NCBI RefSeq assembly: GCF_027580225.2
Contig: NC_073354.2
Location: 32,590,501 to 32,654,500, forward strand
Length of the DNA: 64,000 bases
Direction of reading: 5' to 3'
Source of the DNA: Misgurnus anguillicaudatus
Taxonomy: Eukaryota > Chordata > Actinopteri > Cypriniformes > Cobitidae
Every line of letters starts with the position of its first letter. Position 1 is the first letter of the stretch. This document shows, in pieces, positions 1-11,963 of this stretch. Made by a program: the position numbers and the translations under genes. The notes under the pieces were generated by a model that was not told the origin of the DNA, ran no database searches, and was given only the letters and a program-made list of their open reading frames with translations.

Positions 1-690
1 AAATACACAAAATACATGTGAAATTGGCGATTCAGTTCAAGTATCCCTATTAGGCTGAAATCTATCTGGGTCTATTTCTGAATGCCAAAAAGCATTTAGA
101 TGTGTGCAACTGCTTAGAAAAGTTTGTTTTATTTTACATACCTCTTCCCTTCCCCTGCCCTGTAGGAAATAAAAAACTACGAAAAAACCTTGGTAACACT
201 TTACTTGAAGGGGTGTTCATAAGACTGACATGACACCTTCATAATCATGACATGACACGTGTCATGAACATGAAGAAGATTTTATGCACATTTATGATAA
301 CTGCAATTACGTGTCATTCACTCAATTATGTCAGTTTTAATGCAAAGATGACATTGTTTGAGATATCTTGTTATGACAACTTGACATAAACCAATACAAC
401 ACAACTTGTTATAAATCTGTCATAAACAATAATTATACTTAAAAAACTACCAAGCTTTGTGGGTTAACACATTACATTAAACTGTCATTTAAATGTCAGA
501 AAGTGTTAATACTATGTCAAATATTATTAATACTTGGTCAAATAAACATTATGAACTGAAGAATATTCATGATGCTGTTATAAAACTATTTAACACTTAA
601 TGACAAATTATATTGGTACCACTGTCAGGGCCGTAGCTAGAGAATTCTGGGCACCCTGAAAATATATATGTGGGCCCCCCATCACCACCC
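1..690. repeat. Interspersed-repeat fragments, no gene seen
   Basis: From about 192 the sequence has the look of a common fish palindromic element (GGTAACACTTTACTTGAAGG start, followed by AT-rich DNA rich in ATGACA/TGTCAT words). At about 627 a second repeat begins with CAGGGCCGTAGCTAG, a typical hAT/EnSpm-like terminus. No open reading frame with family resemblance was found. Family names are not certain. Confidence 0.4.
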
Positions 691-751
691 TCAACCCATA
701 TAATATACTGTATAAGAAATGAGCATGGATAAAAAAATGAGAACTATATTG

Positions 752-875
752 CATGGCGGAAGAGCACCCAGTCTGCAGCACTCCGACCTCTGGCGCAGAA
801 ACATCATCACTCCTGTGAAGATGTTACTGCACGCCGAGGTTAAATGGTGCAAACTAAGTGCTCTTCCTCCATGCA
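752..875. repeat. Imperfect fold-back (inverted repeat)
   Basis: CATGGCGGAAGAGCAC near 752 pairs with GTGCTCTTCCTCCATG near 875, and the sequence between continues as an imperfect stem. The short open frames here on both strands come from this fold-back and do not look like genes. Confidence 0.55.
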
Positions 876-1379
876 ATGAAAAAAGACAGTTTTGTATTAA
901 TATGTCTAAGTTGAGGTAAGAACATAGTAAAATCTTGAAAAATTGTGGTGTTTTCATTTAAGTCAAAAGTGTAGGCCTATATCTCCGCGCTCCACACTCT
1001 GTCTCAGGAGCGCAAAAAACTGTCTGCCAAAGTGCAAGTGTGAATTTGAATTTCCTTTCGCAACTATAATAACAAAAATCACATCACACCCAGAAACTCA
1101 ATCGCCCTTGCTTTTTTCCCACTCCAACATTTCAATTATTCCTGCCCACTAAAAGCTGCACAGAAATATTTGCTTACCCTGATAGGCCTATCTATGTAAA
1201 CAATTTAGAAAAAGTTCAATCAATTCACAATTTATATCATTGCTAACCTACCAATCTACGATATGTATTGTCATATGATATCCCCCATCCCTAATATGCA
1301 GTAACGTTAATGCTTTAAACACATTTGACAAGCTATTTTAATTAACAAGTAGCACATTCCAGAAAAGTTGCTGATTTAA

Positions 1380-1673
1380 GGCTGGGTTGTACAGCTACGT
1401 CTTACGCAACTCACCTGCATGAATGTTGGGGTGGAGGGAAAGGGGCGTGTCTGGTCTGAACTGGTTGATGCATGAAAACAGCACCCTGACTGGTTGACTG
1501 GCTCAAAGTATTTTGAGTATTTTAAAAATACAAAAATACTCATCTTAAATGTATTTGAATACAAATTACATTTCATTTTTTCAAAGGTTTTAAAATACAA
1601 AATACTATTTTGTATTTCAAATATGTATTTTAAATACATGTATTTGAAATACTGCCCATCCCTGGGAACTGGC
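1380..1673. repeat. hAT-like repeat end with AT-rich tail
   Basis: An AT-rich stretch of repeated AAATAC/GTATTT words ends at ACTGCCCATCCCTGG, the reverse complement of the CAGGGATGGGCAGT terminus common among fish hAT elements. The left end was not found. Confidence 0.4.
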
Positions 1674-1867
1674 GGCTAAAGAAGCCCAGCAATTCAGTAA
1701 CTCAGATAAAGTTCATAAACTGTCTACTAAAATTAATACATTCCAAAATTCCCTTGGTAAAGCACATAATATTTGCAACATGTTATAGATGTGGCAAAGT
1801 CAGACATCTGGCATCTGAGTGTTGGTGTAAAAAATTTGTGTGCCGTGGTTGTGGAAAAAAAGGCCAC
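1674..1867 (+). pseudogene. gypsy gag C-terminal fragment with CCHC zinc knuckles
   Basis: The frame holds one complete CX2CX4HX4C knuckle (from about 1778) and the first half of a second one. The second knuckle is interrupted after its histidine by the insertion at 1868, and its last cysteine is found just beyond the insertion at about 2960. In these elements the knuckles bind the genomic RNA. Confidence 0.8.
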
Positions 1868-2945
1868 GTGAGCCCCGAAGCCGCCGCCAGGCGCAGCCAT
1901 TTGCGCCATTTAGAAGTTCAGCCGGCGCCAGCCAATAATTTCCTAAGCCAAATTGAGCCGCCAGCTGATAAAGTTTGGCTGAGCCGGCTAGAATTATTTG
2001 CATCAAATAATAATTCTATCACATAGAGACATACACACACGAAATATATAAACAATACACGAGATCTATTTTCCGACTGGTTTCATAACAGCATAGTCTT
2101 GTGCTCGCTCGTTGCTACGATACACAGAGGCCGTTTCTCAATCCAAAGGTTGCAGCCTGCGGAGGTCGCATCAAGCCTGGTTTATTTAAGTTAACTGAGC
2201 ATTACATTCGCATGCCATATGCATATTACAACAATTTACAATAACTAAGAAGAATAAGAATAAACTTTATATAATTGTTAATATTTTGAAATAAGACTTG
2301 ATGACGTATGCAGCGTAAAAATGCAACCTCCGGAGGCTGCAGTCTTCGGGTTGGGAAACGGCCAGAGACTCATGGTGAATTGACGACCAATTAAAATAGC
2401 TTGTTTTCCGTACAGAAGAAGCAATAAATTTTTTTCTCGCACTGATGTGAAATGGCGGAAAGAAGCAAGCAAGGTAATTTTGATCTCACTTCTCACATAC
2501 TTTCCTAATTCCTACTTACTTTTTTTTTTTAAATCTTCAGGGCACGGTTGCACAAACACCTGAATCAAAGATTGATGTTATGAACCAAATATTCTGGAAC
2601 GGAGAGATTTATAGCACTGAACGTGATATTACTGCAGTAACAAACCACCATTTCCACATTGCTAATTCACGACGCATGCTTCAGTGTACATTGAAGTGCA
2701 ATGTGCAAAACTTTGTCCAAAATAATACTGATAACAGTGTGTGTTTATATTACAGTTTTTCTCAGTCTCATTTTCTCATTGCTTGGAAAGATTATCTAGT
2801 TAATCAGTATAAAGTGGCAGCTTCAGCCATTTGCTATGAAAAGTTTGGGGGCTGCAACAGCCATTTAGGTTTTGGATGAGCCGGCTAGCCAGCCAATAAC
2901 TTCATCAGCCAGCCATTATTCTCAAAACAAATGGCTTCGGGCTCT
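1868..2945. mobile_element. Non-autonomous DNA transposon inserted in gypsy gag
   Basis: The insertion is flanked by the direct repeat AGGCCAC at 1861-1867 and 2946-2952. Its ends are short imperfect inverted repeats containing GAGCCCGAAGCC, and further GCCGGC/AGCCA-rich subterminal blocks recur in inverted orientation near each end. The 7-bp duplication (8 with one mismatch) fits a hAT-like element, but the superfamily is an inference. It codes for nothing recognisable. Confidence 0.7.
2129..2363. mobile_element. Small nested MITE with about 42-bp TIRs
   Basis: GGCCGTTTCTCAATCC at the left end and its imperfect complement ending GAAACGGCC at the right end form terminal inverted repeats of about 42 bp with few mismatches. 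The core is AT-rich and non-coding. It sits inside the 1868-2945 element. Confidence 0.7.
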
Positions 2946-2952
2946 AGGCCAC

Positions 2953-3357
2953 ATAGAATGTGCTTGCAGAGGAAAACAAAAGACTCCCAAACAAAAATTC
3001 AATAAAATGCATGGCACATTAAAGAAAAAGAAGAATGTGTGTACAATGCAATTGAGTTACAAGGATTATACAGATGACACTGACTCCTCTTTGGAAGAAG
3101 GTCCTTTAAATATTCTGGCAGTGGAAGCAGAATCCAAAGGATATTGGGTGACACCCGTCATTGAAGGAGAGCCGGTGCGTATGGCAATAGATACTGGTGC
3201 TGCTGTGTCGATTGTGTCAGATGCTTTGTACCATAAAACACTAAAGCATGTCTGCTTAAAGCTCTCAAATATAGTATTAAAAACGTATATGGGGGAGCCT
3301 GTGGTCATAAGTGGAATTAAATGGTCAGTCAGCAACATTGCCGCTGTATGTGGTTAA
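2953..3357 (+). pseudogene. gypsy aspartic protease fragment
   Basis: The frame contains the retropepsin active-site motif IDTGAAVS (about 3188-3211). It follows directly from the second half of the gag zinc knuckle and leads toward the RT domain. A stop at 3355 breaks the polyprotein. Confidence 0.8.
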
Positions 3358-3400
3358 AGGGGACTACCCAGCTTTGCTTTGACGAAAATGGCTGGAAACA

Positions 3401-4129
3401 ATGAAACTGGATTGGCCGATGGTGCAGATGGTGTCAAAGGGAAACACTGAGCTCAGTGCTGTTATGGAAAAGCATCCTGATGTTTTCAAGGATGAACTCG
3501 GTATGATGAAAGACATTATAACTAAACTCGACATCAAATCTGATAGTAAGCCCAAGTGTTACAAAGCCTGTTCTGTGCCATATGCCCTAAGATCTAAAGT
3601 TGAGACAGCTTTGGAAAAGTTAGTAACCAGCTGAGTCATCATACTAGTGAATAATAGTGAATGGGCTAGGCATGGGTCTATTAGAATTTGTGGTGACTTT
3701 AAAGTGACAGTTAACCCTGTTCTGTCTTCTGACCAGTATCCATTTCCCCTCATTGATGATCTGTTTGCTGGCTTGGCTGTGGGAAAGCGGTTCAGCAAAC
3801 TGGATTTGAGTCAAACCTACCTACAAATGAAAGTAGATGAGAGCTCTAAAGAGTTACTGACAATTGTCACACACAAAGGATTATATAAATACCAATGTCT
3901 TCCTTTTGGTATTACTTCAGCTCCTTCGATTTTCCAAAGGGCTATGGATCAGGTGTTAAGTGGCCTGTTTGGGGAGCAGTGCTTCTTAGATGACATATTA
4001 GTGACAGGTAAAACGAAAGTGGAACACCTGAGTAATCTGGATAATATACTCCAGCGCCTAAAGGAATATGGCTTAAGCGTGAGAAAAGACAAATGTGAGT
4101 TTTTTCAAGCAGTCTGTGGAATATCTTGA
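3401..4129 (+). pseudogene. gypsy reverse transcriptase fragment
   Basis: Two overlapping frames give an RT of the Ty3/gypsy type. Visible motifs are RICGDFK (about 3680), FSKLDLSQ around the first catalytic aspartate, LPFGITSAPSIFQ, and FLDDILVTG at the catalytic Asp-Asp, where the usual tyrosine is replaced. A stop near 3632 and a frame change near 4127 mark it as dead. Confidence 0.9.
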
Positions 4130-4935
4130 TCAATTCTGATAGACTGCACAAGGCACCCTCAAAAGTAAGAGCTGTATTAGAGGCTATAGCACCACAGAAC
4201 ATCAGCCAGCTCTGCTCATTCATTGGTTTTCTAAATTATTATGGTCGATTCATCAATGGTTTGGTCACACTGCTGAAACCTCTACACTAACTTCTGTGTA
4301 GCAACCATGGGAGTGGACACAGCAATGTGAGACCACTTTTCAAGAAGCCAAGAAAGCTCTGGTAAAGTCTAATGTGCTGACCCATTTTGATCCAAATCTT
4401 GCCCTTAACCTGTGATGCATCACCCTATGGTGTGGGGGCCGTGATTTCCCACATCATGTCTTCAGGAGAAGAGAGGCCAATAGCATTTGCCTCGCGCACC
4501 TTGAACAAAGCAGAGTGCAGGTATGCACAAATCGAGCGAGAAGCTTTAATAATTTTTGGTATTCACCAATACCTGTATGGCAGGCAGTTTATACTGCTGC
4601 CTGATCATCTGCCTTTAACCACCATTCTTGGGCTGCACACAGGTATCCCCTCTCTGGCAGCAAGCTGAATGCAGAGATGGGCTCTGTTTGTTATCTTCAC
4701 ATACCTATGAAATTAGATATCGGAAGGCAGAACTGCATGGTAATGCAGATGGTCTATCCAGACTACCATAGCCTGTGACTGTCACGAGAGCAAGCAGAGA
4801 GACATCTTCTACTTTAAGCAAGTCATTATGGCTCCAGTGACGTTCACACAAGTGAGGAGATGTACACGGAACGATCCAATTCTGTCAGCAGTCATGGAAA
4901 TGGTAAAAGATGGACATATCCCTGCGGACATCACC
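4130..4935 (+). pseudogene. gypsy RNase H region, broken
   Basis: From about 4387 the frame reads TCDASPYGVGAVISH, then RPIAFASRTLNKAE and YAQIEREALIIFGI, the RNase H pattern of gypsy elements. DASPYGVGAV carries the first catalytic Asp. Frameshifts occur around 4130-4390 and near 4665. Linker-like sequence continues to the LINE insertion. Confidence 0.85.
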
Positions 4936-5757
4936 AACTTAAATTCAATTCAATTCAATTCAATTCAATTCAATTCAATTTTATTTATATAGCGCTTTTC
5001 ACAATACTCAATTGTTTCAAAGCAGCTTTACATTAATAGAAGCAGTAAAAGCACAGAAAAACGACAGAAAGCATAACATAATACACAATAGCATAAGCAG
5101 TCAAATTTGCGGCTATGACGCAACATTATGAGCGAGCATATTACTAATGTAACGTCTAGAAGAAGAAGCTAAGTTAAGCCAAAGCAGGCTACCTCCCCGG
5201 GGTAAAAAACCCCCTAGGAGAAAAAAAACAAAAACCCCGGGTTGTTTAGCCGAGGAAATAAAAATAAAAGTCCTAGGAGGGAAAAACCCTTGGGAGATAT
5301 ACATGTATATACACACATATAAACGGATAAGGAGCTTAAGCGGAGATTAAGCGGAGATTAAGCAGAGATTAAGCGGATATTAAGCGGGTCCTGCCGGTGG
5401 TCGTTGGTCAGGCATCAGCTGGGAATCACATTGAAGGACGACCAGTAGATCAGAGGTGTGCCGACTTTCACATCTACCGGAACTGGGTCTGTTTGTCCCA
5501 TTGTCCTCAGGGTCAATGGGACCCAGGGACGAGACAGGGAGAGAAAACAAAATCATATTAGCGTAGGGGCCGTTCACATGTAATGCAAGTGTCACACAGT
5601 GATGTGGTTTAATCAGCTTAGTTTCAGACAGACTAACTATTGAGGCATAATTGTTTTATCCACAGTTGAGGATTTTCCAAATTGGGGGCCCACTGCGACG
5701 GTATATATGGTAACTAAGGGTCACCTTCCGATTTTTAAGAGAAAATGAAACCTGTCG

Positions 5758-6400
5758 ACCCGTTTGACTAAGGCCTGTAACCCCACTGTCGTCGTTAATG
5801 CAGGTTCAGTGGCAAACGGGTCTATATTGCATACTATTTACAAGATCACGAGAAAACGCCAACATCGCAACCTGACCATACGTGTCAACCCGTTTGACTA
5901 AGGCTGGAGGCCCCACTGTCGTCGTTAATGCAGGTTCAGTGGCAAACAGGTCTGTATGGCATACTATTCACAAGACACAAGAAAGCGCCAAAATCGCAAC
6001 CCGACCATACGTGCCAACCCGTTTGACTAAGGCCGGAAGCCCCACTGTCGTCGTTAATGCAGGTTCAGTGGCAAACGGGTCTGTATGGCATACTATTCGC
6101 AATAGAAAGAAAGCGCCAAAATCACAACCCAACCATACGTGCCAACCCGTTTGACTAAGGCCAAAAGCCCCACTGTCGTCGTTAATGCAGGTTCAGTGGC
6201 AAACGGGTCTGTATGGCATACTATTTGCAATACAAAGAAAGCGCCAAAATCACAACCCAACCATACGTGCCAACCCGTTTGACTAAGTCTGGAAGCCCCA
6301 CTGTCGTCGTTAATGCAGGTTCAGTGGCAAACGGTTTTGTATGGCATACTATTCACAAGAACACGAAAGTTCCAAAATCGCAATCCGACTATAGGTTAAG
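5758..6400. repeat. Minisatellite, five copies of a 128-130 bp unit
   Basis: The word ACCCGTTTGACTAAG begins units at 5758, 5888, 6017, 6145 and 6273, so spacing is 130, 129, 128 and 128 bp. Each unit carries CACTGTCGTCGTTAATGCAG. It lies in the 3' UTR of the surrounding LINE. Units of 129 bp are a multiple of three, which is why an open frame runs through part of the array. Confidence 0.9.
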
Positions 6401-6511
6401 ATAAGGTTTTTATTTATTTATTTGGTTGGTCTGTGTTATGACCGCGAGTGCTTTGTTCCGTACAGATAACTATTTCGAGTTAAGTACTTTTACTAGACAA
6501 ATTATGCGAAT

Positions 6512-9500
6512 GTACGGAGCCCTTCTGATGACATGGTAAAACTTTTTTTTTAAATCGTGGCCACGAATTAGCAATTCGTTCCCACGAATTATTAAATCGT
6601 GCGCACGTTTTAGTAATTCGTTCCCTCGTTTAAGCTAAATCGTGCGCACGATTTAGTAATTCGTTCCCTCGTTTAAGCTAAATCGTGCGCACAATTTAGT
6701 AATTCGTTCCCTCGTTTAAGCTAAATCGTGCGCACAATTTAGTAATTCGTTCCCTCGATTAAGTTAAATCGTGCCCACATTTTATTAACTCGTTCCCTCG
6801 ATTAAGTTAAATCGTGCCCACGTTTTATGAATAAGTGCCCAGAATTTCATTTAAACCATCGAAATAGTGACGCTTATCGCAGCTCAATGCATTAATACAT
6901 TGCTATTAAGTATAAAATTCATACACCTTAGGCTCGTGTATATATACAGTTTTATTCCTTTCCAGAATTTCATAAAAAATATTGGGACATAACGTGAGCT
7001 AACGCATTGATACAGTGCTATATAAGAATCAAATTCATACATCTTGGGTCTTAAACCGTTTTATTCATTCCTGCCCGGAATAATAAAAAATAAACCATCG
7101 GGGCATTAACATGACGCTTAACGCATAAATACAGTATGTAAAGATCAAGATTGATCTATATACCTTATTAATGAGCCATATTTCATATACAGTTTTATTA
7201 ATTCCTGTGCAGAATAAAAAAAAAACTTAACACAACCGACAGTAACATGACGCTTAATGCAAAATCACTTTATTAATAAGTCACATAGTGCGTTTTATTT
7301 ATTCCTGCACAGAATTAAAAAACATATTGGGACATTAACGTGAGCTGGCTCATGATACAGTGCTATAAGGATCAAATTCATACACCTTGGGTCTTATACA
7401 GTTTTATTAATTCGTGCCCAGTAGGCCATTAAAAAGTAGGGACATTAATGTGACGCCTAACGCATTAATACAGTCAGGGGCGGAGTGGGACCAAAAAATC
7501 TATCGGGAAATTCCGTAAACCACCAGCCCTCCGTGGTAAAAAAAAAAAGGTCTTGTATTTAAACTAGGGTACAAATCGTAATCAATCTGCAAAAAAAAAA
7601 AAACATTTTCATAATAATAATAAAATCATTAAATCATGGATAATTTTCCTAAATGAGTAACTATACAAAATTATACCTGTTCGAAAGACGGAGTTGCGCA
7701 CCTGTCAATCAGCTATTACATAACAGAGCCAGGCCAGAGATGAACGTGTTCATGAATAATGTGTGCATCTTTGAATAACTTTAAATATAATTTTTGTCAT
7801 ATAAAGTTTTGATAGATAATAACGTTTTTTCCACTGTTATTGCTCATTTACCTCAGAGTTTATTTCAGTTATTTTGCTGTTTTTCCGGTAATAATAGCTA
7901 ATACAATTTACATGCCAATCCTGCTTCCTTGTCTTTTTATTAATTTCATTATGTTGTTATTTGAAGTTATGTGGATATTTATTGCCATATAAGACGTTCA
8001 TTGCTGTTATATACTCTCGACTAATATTTAAATCATATGCGGAATAATGTGTGCATCTTTGAATAACTGCAATAATACAGTTCCTTTGAAAATAATTTTT
8101 GTCAAAGTTTTGAGAAATAATAATGTTGTGAGGATATTGCCATATTGCAGTTGAATACTCTCGTTTATAATATGAAAATCACTTAGTAGAAAATATATAA
8201 TATGATACTGCAAAGTTACCCTTCTTATTTGTATTTATTATATAGCCATATGGAGACAAACCTTTGCAAATGTGCTGATTTGATCCATTCATGTACTGAC
8301 CACCAAGCTAGAGATTTTAAACATCCTTAATCCACACTTTCTATCAAATAGTCTATCTGCTTGATGGATCAATCCGACCGCATATGTACTGCAATAAACA
8401 AACATTGAGCGGCGCGGCTTTTTACATCAAAGGCCGACAGGCTATGCCATTTGGGGAGGAGCCGTTAAATGATCCCCATATATTTTTAAAAATCTCTATG
8501 GTTGGACCTGCCGAACAGGTTGAGCACTTTTATGTTAAGCAAAGAGGCTGCACCGTTTGACCAGCGATGCTAATGCATGCTAATGCATTAAATACAGTAA
8601 AAGATCAAAATCAGTATTAATAAGTCATATACATTTTCTGTTTTATTTATTCCTGCCCATATATTGTCCCAACATATTGGGACATTACCGTGACGCAGGA
8701 ATTAATTAAACTAAATAATTCAGGGGCTTAAATATCACTAAAATAAAATAACTTAATAAAATCTCATATGTCACTTGGGTGATTTTTTAGTTGGACAAAC
8801 CAAAATAAATGACAAAATTAATTACTGCGTCACGTTAATGTCCCAATATGTTTTTTAATTCTGTGCAGGAATATGTGACTTATTAATAAAGTGATTTTGA
8901 TCTTAAAAGCTCTGTATTTAATGCATTAGCATGCATTAAGCGTCATGTTAATGTCCTAAAGGTTGTGTTAAGGTTTTTTTTATTCTGCACAGGAATTAAT
9001 AAAACTGTATATGAAGTATGGCTCATTAATAAGGTATATAGATTAATCTTGATCTTTAAATAGCACTGTATTTATGCGTTAAGGGTCATGTTAATTTCCC
9101 GATTATTGTTTTTTTATTATTCCGGGCAGGAATGAATAAAACGGTTTAAGACCCAAGATGTATGAATTTGATCCTTATATAGCACTGTATCAATGCGTTA
9201 GCTCACGTTGTGTCCCGGTATATTTTGTGAAATTCTGTGAAGGAGTTAATAAGCTGTGTTTATACAGGAGCCATGAGGTGTATGAATTTTATACTTAATA
9301 GCAATGTATTAATGCATTGAGCTGCAATAAGCGTCACTATTCCGATGATTTTAATGAAATTCTTGGCAGGAATTTATAAAACTGCATTAAGTATGCGTCA
9401 TTAATAATGGCTAGAGTGAATTTGATCTTGTTAGCGTTGTGTTAATGTCCAGATGGTTTAAGTGAAATTCTGGGCACTAATTTATAAAACGTGGCCACGA

Positions 9501-9800
9501 TTTAACTTAATCGAGGGAACGAGTTAATAAAACGTGGGCACGATTTAGCTTAAACGAGGGAACGAATTACTAAAACGTGCGCACGATTTAGCTTAAACGA
9601 GGGAACGAATTACTAAATCGTGCGCACGATTTAGCTTAAACGAGGGAACGAAATACTAAATCGTGCGCACGATTTAGCTTAAACGAGGGAACGAATTACT
9701 AAAACGTGCGCACGATTTAATAATTCGTGGGAACGAATTGCTAATTCGTGGCCACGATTTAAAAAAAAAGTTTTAACATGTCATCAGAAGGGCTCCGTAC
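6512..9800. mobile_element. 3.3-kb DNA element with very long inverted arms
   Basis: The ends are GTACGGAGCCCTTCTGATGA and its exact complement, flanked by the 4-bp direct repeat GAAT (6508-6511 and 9801-9804). The arms (about 6512-7470 and 8600-9800) are inverted copies built from sub-repeats. The outer ones are about 55-bp units with AAATCGTGCGCACGATTTAG and TTCGTTCCCTCG; the inner ones are about 200-bp units with GGGACATTAACGTGA. Closing the gap across the GAAT repeat gives the LINE frame a stop codon two codons later, supporting a true insertion. No transposase is visible. Confidence 0.85.
7475..8566. repeat. Repeat fragment in the loop of the 3.3-kb element
   Basis: It begins CAGGGGCGGAGTGGGACC, a hAT-like terminus, right after AATACAGT; the same 8-mer recurs at about 8592. 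The stretch from about 8040 matches 20865-21400 closely (for example GCAAATGTGCTGATTTGATC and CAAAGGCCGACAGGCTATGC in both). The right terminus is missing or rearranged. Confidence 0.6.
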
Positions 9801-10619
9801 GAATGCTTTGTTGAAGAGAAAAGTTTTAAGTCTAGATTTAAAATTATCGACTGTGTCTGATTCTCGGACATCGGTTGGTAAATCATTCCAGAGCTTAGGG
9901 GCTAAGTAGGAAAATGACCTTCCACTTTTAGACACTTTTGATAGTCTAGGGATAATCAAGAGACCAGAATTTTGCGACCGTAGTGTGCGTGATGGATTGT
10001 ATTCTGATACTAATTCTCTAAGATATGAGGGTGCTAGGCCATTTAAAGCTTTGTAGGTGATTAGTGATATTTTAAATTGTATGCGATATTTAACTGGTAG
10101 CCAGTGTAAAGATGCCAGAATTGGGCTTATGTGGTCATACTTTTTAGATCAAGTAAGTACCCTTGCAGAAACGTTTTGAACTAGCTGAAGCTTGTTTACT
10201 TGATTTGCATGGCATCCCCCGAGTAGCGAGTTACAATAGTCTATTCTAGAGGTCATAAAAGCATGGATAAGCTTCTCTGCGTCAGATGTAGACAGTATAT
10301 GGCGTATTTTCGAGATATTTCTAAGATGGAAGAATGCTGTGCGGCAGACGTTGGCGATATGACTATCGAAGGATAAGTTGCTGTCGAACATCACACCTAA
10401 GTTCCTAACCGTGGAAGATGGCACCACAGTGCAGCCATCTATGTGCAACTTGTAATCTGACATATTATGTTTGTAGCGATTCGGTTCAATAATAAGTATC
10501 TCTGTCTGATTGGAGTTCAGCTTAAGAAAGTTATGTGCCATCCAGTCACTAACATCGCTAAGGCAGTCTGTTAGCTTAGAAAACGTGTGTGTTTCGCTGG
10601 GATGTGAGGAGATGTCCCG
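9801..10619 (-). pseudogene. L2 LINE reverse transcriptase, C-terminal part
   Basis: On the minus strand the upstream frame (10619 to 10149) has WMAHNFLKLNSNQTEILI, VRNLGVMFDSNLSF and IDYCNSLLGG. The downstream one (to 9801) has RSFSYLAPKLWNDLP and NFKSRLKTFLF. All are typical of the RT C-terminus of L2-like LINEs. A frame break lies between them at about 9960-10149. Dead copy. Confidence 0.85.
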
Positions 10620-10643
10620 CAGCGAAACACACACGTTTTCTAA
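10576..10643. repeat. Perfect 24-bp fold-back at the LINE 5' junction
   Basis: 10576-10599 is the exact reverse complement of 10620-10643 with a 20-nt loop. It sits where the LINE stops and gypsy sequence resumes, which suggests a snap-back at the end of first- or second-strand synthesis. Confidence 0.85.
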
Positions 10644-10654
10644 AGCCATAACCG

Positions 10655-11141
10655 TCTAGACAAAATGAACTGTCGGTTAATTCAGGATGTATTCTCTGGT
10701 GACAAAGAGTCATATTTCCCCCATCGCTATGGAAGCCAGTCCTTTAGCAGCTCCATGTAGGCCATTGTGGTATCGTGCGAATGAAGGAAATTGCACATAG
10801 TTATTTTTGGTGGCCAGGTTTTGAGAGCGACATTGAAGGTAAAGCAAAGTCATCCTGCCAACAAGTGAGAAATGAACCTCAATTGGCCCCATTACACCTG
10901 TGAGACTGGCCAGAAACAGCCTATACACATGGATTTTGCAGGTCCGATTGAAGAAAAGATGTTGTTTATTGTGGTGGATGCCCACAGCAAGTGACCTGCT
11001 GTTATGCACTCTACAACTGCTGAAAAACATAGTAAAACTGTTTAGCCGTTTTGGCTACCCTGAACAGATAATCAGGCCACAATGGGCCACAATTTACATC
11101 CCAAGAATTTGCTGTGTTTTTACAACGTTGTGGTGTTCAAC
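10655..11141 (+). pseudogene. gypsy integrase fragment, 5' part
   Basis: In shifting frames the sequence gives HCGIVRMKEIAHSYFWWPGF, the zinc-binding end of a gypsy integrase, then PIHMDFAGPI with the first catalytic Asp, and later RFGYPEQI. It breaks at the hAT insertion at 11142. Confidence 0.8.
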
Positions 11142-11955
11142 CACTGATCTATATAAATGACTGGATTGCGCATGACGTCACACTTGTGAAGCCACCGCGC
11201 CGCCATGTTGGTATACCCAAACGTTCTATTAAATCAATGGACGATGTCAGATTTTTATGATAAAACATCACTTTACTCGTCTTCGTTTTTATATGTGAAG
11301 TTACCCTGTACATTATTACAACACAAACGTCCAAAGCATGTAAATAGTTATTTACTGAAAGTTGTACCTTTTGCGTTTTAAACAGTTATTATACATTCAT
11401 CTTCATTACAGTATCAGATCAGCAGACAGACCGCAGCATATTTAACATTAATGACAATAAACGTGCTCATTCTGAAATCTAAATAAATAATCATGCTTTG
11501 TACCGTATGTGCATGCAATAATTTGCTAGTTTTGTAATTATGTTATCTAAACTTACAAGTTACCTAAACTTATTTAGAGAAATAACGCTGACCGTCACCG
11601 TGTAGCTGAATGTCAAAAAAAAACTTTATTTATACCCGTGTAATTAACAAATGCAACAGACACACTCACCTTAACGGTTTTTTGTAAATCCATTATCCTG
11701 CCCGATTAAAACATAAACATTGCAAATAACACCAGAATTAACAAATAATTAACGTACACATATCCTAAACATTAACCTTGTGTAACTGATACGCTGTAAA
11801 GGGGGTAAATTTTGATCATGATTTTGAATGGAAGTCAATGACGCTCTCTGCCGGGTGGGTATACCAAGATGGCGGCTCGAACTCTGCGCTGGTTTCACCT
11901 CATGCAGTTACGTCAAGCGTTCTATGCGCAATCCAGTCATTTATATAGATCAGTG
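11142..11955. mobile_element. hAT-type MITE (814 bp) with 8-bp TSD
   Basis: Termini CACTGATCTATATAAATGAC and the exact complement at the right end form inverted repeats of about 32 bp. The flanking 8-bp direct repeat TGTTCAAC is at 11134-11141 and 11956-11963. Eight-base duplications and CA..TG ends are the hAT signature. Non-coding. Confidence 0.9.
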
Positions 11956-11963
11956 TGTTCAAC

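Larger units (their letters stand above)
4937..10650 (-). mobile_element. 5'-truncated L2-type LINE, carrying a nested 3.3-kb element
   Basis: Read on the minus strand, this is the C-terminal part of a non-LTR reverse transcriptase, then a long 3' UTR ending in an (AATTC)n tail at about 4942-4980, as in many fish L2 elements. It lies inside the RNase H/integrase interval of the gypsy fossil. The 3' UTR contains the common TTTATTTATATAGCGCTTTT block, five 129-bp tandem repeats and the 6512-9800 element. A perfect fold-back sits at the 5' truncation point (10576-10643). Confidence 0.8.

Noticed and set aside
5882..6404. Repetitive protein TRLTKAGSPTVVV-type
   Set aside because: Product of a 129-bp minisatellite in a LINE 3' UTR, on the opposite strand to the LINE.
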